From Kordia sp965283645 (GTDB lineage: Bacteria; Bacteroidota; Bacteroidia; Flavobacteriales; Flavobacteriaceae): a stretch of 64,000 nucleotides of DNA. Position numbers and translations under genes: made by a program. Each line of letters opens with the position of its first letter. The stretch's first letter is position 1. A model generated the notes under the pieces. It searched no databases, was not told the origin of the DNA, and saw only the letters and a program-made list of their open reading frames with translations. Positions 53,730 through 63,531 of this stretch are shown here, piece after piece. The stretch is from the NCBI RefSeq assembly GCF_965283645.1, contig NZ_CBDIPG010000001.1:434001-498000 (forward strand), in the 5' to 3' direction.

Positions 53730-53761
53730 AAACGCTATCTCTTATCAGATGGCGTTTTTTT
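53730..53761 (+). terminator. Terminator of the LRR gene
   Basis: AAACGCTATCT / AGATGGCGTTT stem with loop CTTATC and trailing T-run, ending next to the mnmE promoter. Confidence 0.8.
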
Positions 53762-53787
53762 ATGCTTCAAACTAAAAACATAATCAT

Positions 53788-53795
53788 TACTTTTG
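53788..53795 (+). promoter_or_regulatory. -7 promoter element of mnmE
   Basis: TACTTTTG, an exact TAnnTTTG, 17 bp before the ATG at 53813. This supports the shorter mnmE start. Confidence 0.5.
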
Positions 53796-53812
53796 CACAA
53801 ATTCATTTCAGT

Positions 53813-55207
53813 ATGATTCCAAATGATACCATTGTTGCATTGGCAACTCCTTCAGGCGCTGGCGCAATTTCAGTAATTCGCGTTTCGGGAAAAGAAGCCA
53901 TTACGATTTGTGAACCGCTTTTTAAATCGATTCGAAATAAAAAGTTGAGCAAACAGAAGTCGCACACCATTCATTTAGGTCATATCATTGATCAAGAACG
54001 TTATATCGATGAAGTTTTAGTCTCTCTGTTTAAAGGGCCAAACTCGTATACAGGCGAAAATACCATTGAAATTTCATGTCATGGTTCTGTGTACATTCAG
54101 CAACAAATCATTCAATTATTATTGCGTAATGGTTGTAGAAACGCCAATGCTGGAGAATTTACCTTGCGTTCGTTCCTAAACGGAAAACTCGATTTATCGC
54201 AAGCAGAAGCTGTCGCAGATTTAATTGCGAGCGATTCAGAAGCATCTCACCAATTGGCAATGCAACAAATGCGTGGCGGATTTAGTAATGAAATCAAAAA
54301 CTTGCGTGAAGAATTACTAAACTTTGCTTCACTAATAGAACTAGAACTCGATTTTGCAGAAGAAGACGTCGAATTTGCCGATCGTACACAGTTTAAAACC
54401 TTGGTAAAACGGATTCAATTTGTCTTAAAACGCTTGATTGATTCTTTTGCAGTTGGAAACGTGATCAAAAACGGAATTCCTGTAGCAATTGTTGGTGAAC
54501 CAAACGTTGGGAAATCTACTTTATTAAATGCTTTATTGAATGAAGAACGTGCTATTGTTTCTGACATTGCAGGAACGACGCGTGATACCATTGAAGACGA
54601 ATTGATTATTGATGGAATTTCGTTCCGCTTTATTGATACCGCTGGAATTCGTGAAACCAAAGATGTTGTGGAAAGTATCGGAATTCAGAAAACATTCGAA
54701 AAAATTGAACAAGCACAAGTCGTTATCTATTTATTTGATGCTTCGCTCCTATCAAACAATCAAGAAAAATCGAAGTTGATGTTGCAGGAAATTCACAAAC
54801 TTCAAAACAAATTTCCACAAAAACCAATCGTTATTGTTTCCAACAAAATTGATAAAGGCGATGAAACATTCATCAAAAATACGTTTGAATTTGACAATCT
54901 ATTGTTGCTTTCTGCCAAAGAAAACATTGGTGTTGATGAATTGAAAAACAAGCTTGTTTCCTTCGTAAATACAGGTGCTTTGCGCAACAACGAAACAATT
55001 ATTACCAACACACGTCATTACGATGCGTTACTAAAAGCATTGGAAGAAATTGACAAAGTTCATTTCGGGTTAGAGTCAGGTTTATCAGGCGATTTAATGG
55101 CAATTGACATTCGTCAAGCGTTGTATCATTTCGGAGAAATCACAGGAGAAATCACAAGTGATGATTTGTTGGGGAATATCTTTGCTAACTTTTGTATTGG
55201 AAAGTAA
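53813..55207 (+). CDS. mnmE: tRNA modification GTPase MnmE
   Basis: 464 residues from ATG 53813 (MIPNDTIVALATPSGAGAISVIR). The reading frame from 53762 would add an unsupported extension containing the promoter. With MnmG the enzyme modifies wobble U34 of certain tRNAs. Domains are an N-terminal tetrahydrofolate-binding part, a helical domain and the inserted G domain (GEPNVGKSTLLNALL, DTAGIRETKD, SNKIDKG). It ends with the C-terminal FCIGK that is the catalytic signature. mnmG is not nearby. Confidence 0.97.
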   Translation: MIPNDTIVALATPSGAGAISVIRVSGKEAITICEPLFKSIRNKKLSKQKSHTIHLGHIIDQERYIDEVLVSLFKGPNSYTGENTIEISCHGSVYIQQQIIQLLLRNGCRNANAGEFTLRSFLNGKLDLSQAEAVADLIASDSEASHQLAMQQMRGGFSNEIKNLREELLNFASLIELELDFAEEDVEFADRTQFKTLVKRIQFVLKRLIDSFAVGNVIKNGIPVAIVGEPNVGKSTLLNALLNEERAIVSDIAGTTRDTIEDELIIDGISFRFIDTAGIRETKDVVESIGIQKTFEKIEQAQVVIYLFDASLLSNNQEKSKLMLQEIHKLQNKFPQKPIVIVSNKIDKGDETFIKNTFEFDNLLLLSAKENIGVDELKNKLVSFVNTGALRNNETIITNTRHYDALLKALEEIDKVHFGLESGLSGDLMAIDIRQALYHFGEITGEITSDDLLGNIFANFCIGK

Positions 55208-55328
55208 GTTAATCTGATTGTTATTATTTTTTTACTTACTTTGTAATTCCCTCTTTTAATTTTAAAATCTATCTTGTTAAAAGCCCCATTTGACAAATGC
55301 TTTTTTTAATAGAATCATGATATAAAAT

Positions 55329-58300
55329 ATGAAAAAAACTACTATAGTATTATTGCTTTTTCTAAGCTTTAATCATATTGCATTTTCACAATGTTTTGAT
55401 TGCGGACAAAATATTGGACAATGGACTGAAGATTATCCTCGAGATATAAATAAAGTTTCGGATGGGATTATTGTAACTACACAGAATGGTTACGATGGAC
55501 AGGTACATAAATATGATTTTAATTGTAATCTGCTTTGGACCTCTACTTTTTTCGGTGAATATGACTTTATTAGAGCTATAGTATCTACTGTTGACGATGA
55601 GGACAATATTTATACAATTATTGACAATACAAGTTCTGTAGTTACTGTAAATGGAGTTACTATTCCTAATGGTGCTAGTTTATTCAAAATGAGCGCAAAT
55701 GGTACTCCACTTTGGTGTCAACCAACTGGAGGACACGCTGTGGGACTTAGACTTTATTTTTGGCAAGGAAATATTTTTATTGCTGGTCAATTTTCATACC
55801 CAATTGATTTCAGTAATACTGTTAATGTAACTACAACTGCAAATTCTATTGAGTACTATGTGGTAAAATACACTACAAATGGTGTTGCCATTGATGCGCA
55901 AAGTTATGGAGTACAAGAAGTTGATGACTATTTGACTGATAGTGCTATTGATAATAATGGAAATATTTTTCTTTTAGGTAGGAATAGTTCTCATCACATT
56001 ATGAAAATTGATCCAAATTTAAATCAAGAATGGATAGTTACTATTGATGAACATGCACACTCTATGTATTATAATGATTCAAATAATAAACTATATCTTC
56101 ATCAAAGAGACGGATCAAATTCACCGCCTAATTATTGTGAGACAAGCAGTAAAATAAGAGAGTTTTCAGCTGAAAATGGTGTAGTAGAAAGAACATTAAA
56201 TATTCCTAATTGTTCATATACTATTAATAATACATTAATGCAATATCATGCCCAAATGGCTCATTATGGAAATGATTTATATGTTTTTTCAAACTTTCAA
56301 AATACTTTAAATTTTGGAGGAGTTTCTACAGAATCAAGCCCTTATACACATGGTTATAATCAAGATATGTTTCTATTTAAAATTGATTTAAATGATTTTT
56401 CCCCTGAGGTTATTTTTTCTACTTCTGGAGAAAATTGGCAAGAAGATTATTCATATTCAGATCATGTAAGTTATATACTTGTACATGAAGATAATTTGTA
56501 TTTAACAGCTAGCTTTCAAAGTTATCCATTAACTATTAATAATACAGTAATCAATAATAATAGTGGAAATACAGATAGTGATGTATTATTCTATAAATAC
56601 AATCTTTTACAAGAAACTTCAAGTGGAAATATGACTGTAGATGGTACATGCATAAATGAAAATACTCAATTTGAAGTTTTCGGAAACTTTGATAGTGTTT
56701 TGTGGAATTTTGATGATCCATCAACTGGTATTAATAATATTTCTGATATTACAAATCCAGTACATGTATTCAGTAGTGATGGCACATACAATGTCTCTGT
56801 AGAAGTAACTTGTGGTGCAGAATCACAAACAATTTACAAAGATGTTACTATTACAACTGCTCCCAGTGTCAATGAAATTAGTGACCTTATTGCTTGTGAA
56901 GATACTTTTGGTTCTAATATTTCAAGTGCATTTGATACTTCTCAAATAGAATCCGAAATCATAGGGAATTTAACTGATATTTCTATAATATATCAAAACC
57001 AAAATGGTGATGTACTTCCTAGCCCGTTACCTAATCCAATGACAAATACTATTGCAAATGAAGAAATAATAACGGCTCAAGTATTTTTTACAAATAATAC
57101 AGAATGCTACGCCGAAGTAACTTTTAGTTTACTTGTAGAATCATTACCCGAAATTAGTCCAATTGATGATATTCTTACATGTGATGATAATGATGATGGA
57201 ATTGCTACTTTTGATTTTTCCAATATCGAAAATGAAGTGATTGGAAGTTTAACGAATGTAAGTGTTGATTATTTTGATAGCAATGATAATTCATTAAATC
57301 CACTTCCAACAAGCTATACTAATATTATTCCATATCAAGATTTCATTACGGCTAGGGTAATTGATAATGCGAATGAATGCTATACAGATGTAATTATCAA
57401 TTTAATCATAAATACACCACCAACAGCGAACGCATTAACTCCATTAACTGCTTGTGATAATAACAATGATGGAATTTCTACATTTTTTGATACAAGTACT
57501 ATAGAAACTAACGTAACTGGAAATCAAACCAATGTAATGGTTACTTACTATGATACTGGTGACAATGCACTTCCGAGTCCATTACCAAATCCTTATACAA
57601 ATACAACTTTGTTCACTCAAAATATTACTGTTAGAGTTACTGATGTTACTACTGATTGTTACTCAGAAACCATTTTGACACTAAATACAAGTGCGCAACC
57701 TTCTATAAACCAACCAAATGATATATATGCATGCAATCAAGGTGATGGTTTTGCTAATTTTGATACAACAAACATAGAAAGTGAATTGATTGGAACACAA
57801 ACAGGTCTTGCAATTTCGTATTTTGATCAAGACGGAAATCAATTGTCAAGTCCACTTCCTTCATCATTTCAAAATACAACTCCATACACGCAAACAATTA
57901 ACGTTCGTGTTGAAGATGCTTCCAGTTCAATTTGTTATTCAGAAACTTACTTTGATTTAATTGTGATAGATAGTCCAGAAATTGATTTAGAAGAAAATTA
58001 TTATTTGTGTGATTTAGAACCATCGCTTTCACTCGCTATTGACACTACTTTTGATAGTTATTCTTGGACTTTTGAAGATGGAACTTTTATTTCTAATACA
58101 CATTTCGCAACTGTTTCAGATGAAGGTAGTTATACAGTGCACGTTAGTGAGTTTACAAACGGAATAAGTTGTGAAAATACTTTTACTTTTCAATTAATAC
58201 GGTCAGACTTACCTACTATACAAACTGTAAACTTTGATCAACTAGGGAATAATTATATTGAAATTATTGCGGTTGGTGATGGTGATTTTGAATATTCTAT

Positions 58301-58670
58301 TGACGGAATAAATTATCAAGATAGTAATTTGTTTGAAAATATTTCTGGAGGAACTTACACAGCTTATGTCAGAGATAAAGATGGTTGTGGCGAAGATAAT
58401 TCGCAAGTTACACTTTTAGATTATCCAAACTTCTTTACACCAAACAATGACACGTACAATGACAGTTGGAATTTTTATGGAATTGAAAACTATCCTGATG
58501 CCAATATTATAATTTTTGATCGCTTTGGTAAAATCATTAAAGAATTAATAAATGGAGAATCTTGGGATGGAAACTATCGAGGTAGAAGAATGCCTTCAAG
58601 CGAATATTGGTTTTTAGCAAGATTAAATAGTGATATTCAATTCAGAGGTCATTTCTCATTGGTAAGATAA
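55329..58670 (+). CDS. Large T9SS type B secreted protein with tandem repeat units
   Basis: 1113 residues with a signal peptide (to HIAFSQ). The N-terminal 430 residues look like a beta-propeller (SBBP-like, with YKYDFNC and YVVKYTTNG strands). A PKD-like domain follows (about 435-510, VLWNFDDPSTG, then HVFSSDGTYNVSVEV). Four repeats of about 92 residues run from roughly 515 to 880, each with a CDxNxDGxxTFD loop, an IExxxxGxxT helix and LPxPxPxxYxN. The C-terminal about 85 residues (LLDYPNFFTPNNDTYNDSW to FRGHFSLVR) are a T9SS type B sorting domain. The protein is probably cell-surface or secreted. Confidence 0.88.
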   Translation: MKKTTIVLLLFLSFNHIAFSQCFDCGQNIGQWTEDYPRDINKVSDGIIVTTQNGYDGQVHKYDFNCNLLWTSTFFGEYDFIRAIVSTVDDEDNIYTIIDNTSSVVTVNGVTIPNGASLFKMSANGTPLWCQPTGGHAVGLRLYFWQGNIFIAGQFSYPIDFSNTVNVTTTANSIEYYVVKYTTNGVAIDAQSYGVQEVDDYLTDSAIDNNGNIFLLGRNSSHHIMKIDPNLNQEWIVTIDEHAHSMYYNDSNNKLYLHQRDGSNSPPNYCETSSKIREFSAENGVVERTLNIPNCSYTINNTLMQYHAQMAHYGNDLYVFSNFQNTLNFGGVSTESSPYTHGYNQDMFLFKIDLNDFSPEVIFSTSGENWQEDYSYSDHVSYILVHEDNLYLTASFQSYPLTINNTVINNNSGNTDSDVLFYKYNLLQETSSGNMTVDGTCINENTQFEVFGNFDSVLWNFDDPSTGINNISDITNPVHVFSSDGTYNVSVEVTCGAESQTIYKDVTITTAPSVNEISDLIACEDTFGSNISSAFDTSQIESEIIGNLTDISIIYQNQNGDVLPSPLPNPMTNTIANEEIITAQVFFTNNTECYAEVTFSLLVESLPEISPIDDILTCDDNDDGIATFDFSNIENEVIGSLTNVSVDYFDSNDNSLNPLPTSYTNIIPYQDFITARVIDNANECYTDVIINLIINTPPTANALTPLTACDNNNDGISTFFDTSTIETNVTGNQTNVMVTYYDTGDNALPSPLPNPYTNTTLFTQNITVRVTDVTTDCYSETILTLNTSAQPSINQPNDIYACNQGDGFANFDTTNIESELIGTQTGLAISYFDQDGNQLSSPLPSSFQNTTPYTQTINVRVEDASSSICYSETYFDLIVIDSPEIDLEENYYLCDLEPSLSLAIDTTFDSYSWTFEDGTFISNTHFATVSDEGSYTVHVSEFTNGISCENTFTFQLIRSDLPTIQTVNFDQLGNNYIEIIAVGDGDFEYSIDGINYQDSNLFENISGGTYTAYVRDKDGCGEDNSQVTLLDYPNFFTPNNDTYNDSWNFYGIENYPDANIIIFDRFGKIIKELINGESWDGNYRGRRMPSSEYWFLARLNSDIQFRGHFSLVR

Positions 58671-58823
58671 AAAAGTATATTTCTACAAATAGACATCATC
58701 ACATCATAAAAAACAATTCATCCATTCTATTCTACAGTTCGGTAGTTCTTTATTTTTTTTAATTGTATTCTGTTAGACATTTGTTGCATCAATCAAATAG
58801 ATAAACAATAAATGCAATTCATC

Positions 58824-59411
58824 ATGAAAACAATTAAAATCAAATTCGTAAAAACAATTAGCTACATTTCACTTGCGCTATTGTTAGGAGCAGTTTCTTG
58901 TACTTCTTCAGGAGAGAAAACAACAAACACAGCAACAAACGTTCCAACAGTAGAAGCGCCAAAAATGGACATCCAATCAGCTGTTTTAGGAAACAATTTG
59001 GAAGTTGTGAAACAACATATCAAAGCAGGAACAGATATCAACACAAAAGATGCAATGACTGGCTCAACACCTTTAATTACTGCGGTTAGTTTTGGTAAAA
59101 AAGAAATTGCAAAAGCACTCATTGATGCGAAAGCCGATTTAAGCATTAAAAACAATGATGGTTCCACAGCGTTACATTCAGCTGCATTCTTTTGTGAAAC
59201 AGAACTTGTACAAATGCTTATAGATGCTGGCGCTGATCAAACTGTGAAAAATAACTTTGGCGCTACAGCAAAGGAATCTGTTATGGGACCTTTTGAAGCC
59301 ATCAAACCAATTTATGAAATGTTGCAACTGCAATTAGCGCCAATGGGCTTAGAAATAGATTTAAATCATATCGAAAAAACGAGACCAATAATTGCTTCAA
59401 TGTTGAAGTAA
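58824..59411 (+). CDS. Ankyrin-repeat lipoprotein
   Basis: 195 residues from ATG 58824 (MKTIKIKFVKT). A signal peptide with lipobox GAVSC is followed by a Thr-rich linker and about three to four ankyrin repeats (SAVLGNNLEVVKQHIKAGTDINTKDAMTGSTPLITAVSFGKKEIAKALIDAKA pattern). It is probably a periplasmic or outer-membrane scaffold. The partner is unknown; the acyltransferase gene starts 21 bp downstream, so they may be cotranscribed. Confidence 0.85.
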   Translation: MKTIKIKFVKTISYISLALLLGAVSCTSSGEKTTNTATNVPTVEAPKMDIQSAVLGNNLEVVKQHIKAGTDINTKDAMTGSTPLITAVSFGKKEIAKALIDAKADLSIKNNDGSTALHSAAFFCETELVQMLIDAGADQTVKNNFGATAKESVMGPFEAIKPIYEMLQLQLAPMGLEIDLNHIEKTRPIIASMLK

Positions 59412-59432
59412 ATCAAGTAAATCTATAAAGTG

Positions 59433-60494
59433 ATGACAACAGAAAGAAGATACGATATTGATTGGTTACGCGTCATTGCGATTGGTTTGTTACTAATTTA
59501 CCATATAGCCATCATATTTCAACCGTGGGCAATGTTTATTGCTTTTATCCGAAGTAATGAATTGTTAGAAGGATTATGGAAACCAATGACAATGCTGAAT
59601 GTATGGCGAATTCCTTTTCTATTTTATGTATCAGGAATGGGACTCTATTTTGCCATGCGCAAAAGAAACTGGAAACAATTACTAAAAGAACGTTCCAAAC
59701 GAATTCTATTGCCTTTCCTATTTGGAATTGTAGCCATTACACCGTTGCACATGTATATATTTCAGGAATATTATAGCATGCCATTAAGTTATCAAGCGCA
59801 TATGGGACATTTATGGTTTTTAGGGAATATTTTCGTTTATGTAATCGTACTATTGCCTATCTTCTTATACTTAAAAAAACAAGAAAATAGTGCTTTCACA
59901 AAGAAACTAAGAACATTCATGCAAAATCCTTTAGGACCTTTAGCAATATGTGTGTTTTTCATTGCGGAAGTTCTTATTGTAAAACCGCAACTTTTTGCAT
60001 TATACGCACAGACTTGGCACGGATTTTTCCTTGGATTATTAGCTTTCTTTTTTGGTTTTCTTTTTATATATGTTGGAAAAACATTTTGGCAAACAGTACT
60101 AAAATGGAAATGGTTCTATATTGGTTTAGCCAGCATTTTATTTGGAATCAGATATTTTCAATTTGCTACAGAAGCACCAAGTTATTTAATGGCAATTGAA
60201 TCTAATTGTTGGATATTTGGAATCTTCGGATTAGGCTACAACTATTTAAACAAACCAAGTAAAACACTCAGTTATTTAAGCAAAGCTGCCTATCCTGTAT
60301 ACATCATTCACATGTTTGTATTATACGGAACTGCAATGTTAATATTACCATTAAAAATGAACGCTTGGATACAGTTTGTACTCATAACAGTAATCACTTT
60401 TATTGGTTGTTTCATTATATATGAATTGATTCTTAGACGAATTTCAATCTTAAAACCGTTTTTTGGATTACAGTGGAATTATAAAACACTTTGA
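59433..60494 (+). CDS. Acyltransferase-3 family membrane protein
   Basis: 353 residues from ATG 59433 (MTTERRYDIDWLRV); a GTG one codon earlier is possible. About ten membrane helices. The first helix motif YDIDWLRVIAIGLLLIYHIAI and later FLFYVSGMGLYFAMR and LPFLFGI are typical of acyltransferase 3/OPGC-like enzymes that acylate surface glycans. The substrate is not evident. Confidence 0.9.
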   Translation: MTTERRYDIDWLRVIAIGLLLIYHIAIIFQPWAMFIAFIRSNELLEGLWKPMTMLNVWRIPFLFYVSGMGLYFAMRKRNWKQLLKERSKRILLPFLFGIVAITPLHMYIFQEYYSMPLSYQAHMGHLWFLGNIFVYVIVLLPIFLYLKKQENSAFTKKLRTFMQNPLGPLAICVFFIAEVLIVKPQLFALYAQTWHGFFLGLLAFFFGFLFIYVGKTFWQTVLKWKWFYIGLASILFGIRYFQFATEAPSYLMAIESNCWIFGIFGLGYNYLNKPSKTLSYLSKAAYPVYIIHMFVLYGTAMLILPLKMNAWIQFVLITVITFIGCFIIYELILRRISILKPFFGLQWNYKTL

Positions 60495-60575
60495 ATAAAT
60501 ATCATTAAATTAAAACATTGATTAACAGTAATTTAAAAGAAAGTGTTGTGTTTTTTAAAAAAAAATAAAAACCAT

Positions 60576-60683
60576 ATGAAATCTTTCTTCGTATATGTAT
60601 TTGAAAACAACAAACACGTGCTTAATTGTTTAAAAAATAATGAAGTAAGCATTCCTTTTTCTCAAAAAAAATTTTGTTCTTAA
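60576..60683 (+). CDS. Possible 35-residue ORF
   Basis: MKSFFVYVFENNKHVLNCL... ending KKFCS. It has a plausible start but no clear membrane or leader feature. It is reported because the gap 60495-60962 otherwise contains only the hairpin at 60724. Confidence 0.2.
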   Translation: MKSFFVYVFENNKHVLNCLKNNEVSIPFSQKKFCS

Positions 60684-60723
60684 AATTTAAATTTTGATAC
60701 AATTGTTGTTAATTAATCTGATA

Positions 60724-60757
60724 AAAAACCATCTGTTGCCCTGACAGATGGTTTTTC
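60724..60757 (+). terminator. Strong hairpin terminator before the TonB receptor
   Basis: AAAAACCATCTGT / ACAGATGGTTTTT with loop TGCCCTG. An almost identical hairpin occurs after the TonB receptor gene (63222). Confidence 0.8.
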
Positions 60758-60962
60758 TTTTTATACACTTTATTTGTACTTTTACCAATAAAAATTACCT
60801 CCAAAACTACTACCAATGGTACATTGCAAGAAAATTAGCTATATAAATAGCTAAAAATCAATTAATTAATAATGCAATCAATATTTTTTCTAAAAAAGTA
60901 AAACCTTAACAGAAAATCTTCCGTATATAATTCTGAAAACCAATCAAAATTTTTAAATCATT

Positions 60963-63188
60963 ATGACTACCAATACCATATACGTATTCATCACCGTATT
61001 ACTTATTTCATTAGGAGCTTCAGCACAATCACTCTCAGGGCTTTTAACCGATCCGTTTGAAGTGCCAATTCCAGAAGCACAAATTCACAATCAACAAAAT
61101 AAAAAACATACACACAGTGACGACTTTGGGAAATTTCTACTTGAAAATGTCTCTGTTGGCGATACATTGCGCATCTCGCACATTTCCTATCAAACAAAAT
61201 ATGTAGTAGTTTCCTCACTAACGGAAGAACTACATATCTTCTTAGAGAAAAAGGCTATTTCATTAAACGAAATTGTCATCAGACCAAAACTAGATGCTTT
61301 AAATCTAATAAGTGACATCGATATTCAAACAAATCCCGTAAACTCATCACAAGAAATTTTACAACAAGTCCCCGGATTATTTATAGGACAACATGCTGGT
61401 GGCGGAAAAGCTGAACAAATATTCTTACGTGGATTTGACATTGATCATGGAACAGATATCACCATTACTGCGGACGGAATTCCTGTAAATATGGTGTCGC
61501 ACGCACACGGACAAGGATATGCCGATTTGCACTTTATCATTCCTGAAACGTTGGATAAAATCGATTTTGGAAAAGGTCCATACTACGCCAATCAAGGAAA
61601 CTTCAATACGGCTGGTTATGTAGACTTTAAAACGAAAAAACGATTAACAGAAAGTACGATAAAGCTAGAAGCTGGACAATTTGATACTTACAGAATGTTA
61701 GGAATGTTCAATGTGCTAAACACATTAAATCATACGGCTTATATTGCCACAGAATATTTAGCAACTGACGGACCTTTTGAAAGTCCACAAAATTTCAATC
61801 GCTTTAATATCTTCGGAAAATACACGGGAAATATCTCAGAAACCGACAAAATTGGTGTTACTGTATCACACTTTGAAAGTACATGGGATGCTTCCGGACA
61901 AATTCCTGTGCGTGCTGTAAACAGTGGACTTATCAGTCGTTTTGGTGCCATTGACGATACAGAAGGTGGAACGACAAGCAGAACTAATTTTCTTTTGAAT
62001 TATGACAAAGAGCTTTCGCCAGAATCTAGTATAAAGAATAGTTTTTTCTATAGCAAATACGATTTCAAACTCTATTCAAACTTTACATTCTTTTTGGAAG
62101 ATCCTATAAATGGTGATCAAATAAAACAACAAGAAGACAGAACATTATTTGGTTTAAAAAGTGAATATTCGCGTGCATTTACTTCAACTTCCTTCAAAGG
62201 TGGATGGAATGCAGGAATCAGTTTGCGAAAAGATCAAAGTAAAAATAATGAACTCTCAAGAACCTTAAATCGTCGTGAAACGCTTGAGAATATTCAATTT
62301 GGTGATATTGATGAAACAAATATTGGAGCTTATATAAACGTAAACTTTGAATTTGGAAAATGGACGATCAATCCAGCTATTCGTTTGGACTATTTTGATT
62401 TTAAATACAATGACTTTTTACAAACAACTTACGAAACACAATCACAAAACGAAGCAATTTTAAGTCCAAAACTGAACTTTTTATACAATTATTCAGACAA
62501 TTTTCAAGCGTATGTAAAAATGGGAAAAGGATTTCATTCCAATGATACACGTGTTGTAATTGCACAAAACGGAAAAGAAATTTTGCCAGCGGCATACGGT
62601 TTTGATATTGGTTACATTTGGAAACCGATTCCAGAATTAGTAGTAAACACAGCGTATTGGCAATTGTACTTAGAGCAAGAATTTGTCTATGTTGGTGATG
62701 CAGGAATTGTAGAACCAAGCGGAAAAACACGTCGACAAGGAATTGATCTTAGCGTACGTTATCAACCATTTCAATGGTTATTTTGGAATGTAGATACAAA
62801 TTATACACATGCACGTGCAACAGAAGAACCAGATAATGCAAATTACATTCCATTGGCGCCAGATTTTACACTTTCAAGTGGTTTGAATGTAAAATTTCAA
62901 AATGGTTTCTTCGGTGGAATAAATCTCAGACACCTCAAAGACAGACCAGCTAACGAAGACAATTCAATCAATGCGGAAGGATATTCGGTTTTTGATATGA
63001 ATTTGGGTTACAACTGGAAAAAATTAAGTTTTGGAATTCAAATTCAGAACCTATTTGATACCGAATGGAACGAAACACAATTCGCAACAGAATCACGATT
63101 ACAAAACGAAACACAATCAGTAGAAGAAATTCATTTCACACCTGGAACGCCGTTTTTTATGAAAGCGAGTATTGCATATAGATTTTAG
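60963..63188 (+). CDS. TonB-dependent receptor with carboxypeptidase-regulatory-like N-domain
   Basis: 741 residues with a signal peptide (to GASAQ). An N-terminal CarboxypepD_reg-like domain (about 22-100, LSGLLTDPFEVPIPEAQI) is followed by the plug (EILQQVPGLFIGQHAGGGKAEQIFLRGFDIDHGTDITITADGIPVN) and a 22-strand-type barrel ending in FMKASIAYRF. No SusD partner follows, so this is more likely a siderophore, metal or vitamin receptor than a SusCD polysaccharide importer. There is a terminator downstream. Confidence 0.93.
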   Translation: MTTNTIYVFITVLLISLGASAQSLSGLLTDPFEVPIPEAQIHNQQNKKHTHSDDFGKFLLENVSVGDTLRISHISYQTKYVVVSSLTEELHIFLEKKAISLNEIVIRPKLDALNLISDIDIQTNPVNSSQEILQQVPGLFIGQHAGGGKAEQIFLRGFDIDHGTDITITADGIPVNMVSHAHGQGYADLHFIIPETLDKIDFGKGPYYANQGNFNTAGYVDFKTKKRLTESTIKLEAGQFDTYRMLGMFNVLNTLNHTAYIATEYLATDGPFESPQNFNRFNIFGKYTGNISETDKIGVTVSHFESTWDASGQIPVRAVNSGLISRFGAIDDTEGGTTSRTNFLLNYDKELSPESSIKNSFFYSKYDFKLYSNFTFFLEDPINGDQIKQQEDRTLFGLKSEYSRAFTSTSFKGGWNAGISLRKDQSKNNELSRTLNRRETLENIQFGDIDETNIGAYINVNFEFGKWTINPAIRLDYFDFKYNDFLQTTYETQSQNEAILSPKLNFLYNYSDNFQAYVKMGKGFHSNDTRVVIAQNGKEILPAAYGFDIGYIWKPIPELVVNTAYWQLYLEQEFVYVGDAGIVEPSGKTRRQGIDLSVRYQPFQWLFWNVDTNYTHARATEEPDNANYIPLAPDFTLSSGLNVKFQNGFFGGINLRHLKDRPANEDNSINAEGYSVFDMNLGYNWKKLSFGIQIQNLFDTEWNETQFATESRLQNETQSVEEIHFTPGTPFFMKASIAYRF

Positions 63189-63221
63189 TTACCTATTTAT
63201 AGTTAATTAATTATTTTGAAG

Positions 63222-63256
63222 AAAAACTATCTGTTCCCTAGCAGATGGTTTTTCGC
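63222..63256 (+). terminator. Terminator of the TonB receptor gene
   Basis: AAAAACTATCTG / CAGATGGTTTTT with loop TTCCCTAG. Twin of the hairpin at 60724. Confidence 0.8.
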
Positions 63257-63345
63257 TTTTAATAAGAAGCGTTTTTGTATTAAAATAAAGGAATCTATTG
63301 ATTGATAAGAAGATTTTGCTATGTATATATAATTTTAGTTATGAA

Positions 63346-63411
63346 GTACTTCTCGATACAATTTTCTGTTATCTCAACTTCGTTCAATATAACAAAAAAT
63401 CATTCGAAGAT
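63346..63411 (-). repeat. Dispersed intergenic palindromic repeat, copy 4, interrupted
   Basis: Minus-strand: TCTTCGAATGATTTT at one end and AGAAAATTGTATCGAGAAGT at the other, with about 29 bp inserted between the halves. The 63189-63531 gap has no gene apart from the hairpin at 63222. Confidence 0.55.
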
Positions 63412-63531
63412 ACATCTAGAAATCCTAAGTAAATCGTGATTAAAGCGAAGTATATCTACTATTCTAAACACCTAACTTTCATTCGTTAAAATACTTTTAT
63501 ATTAAAAATTCAGCATCTAACATTTATTATT

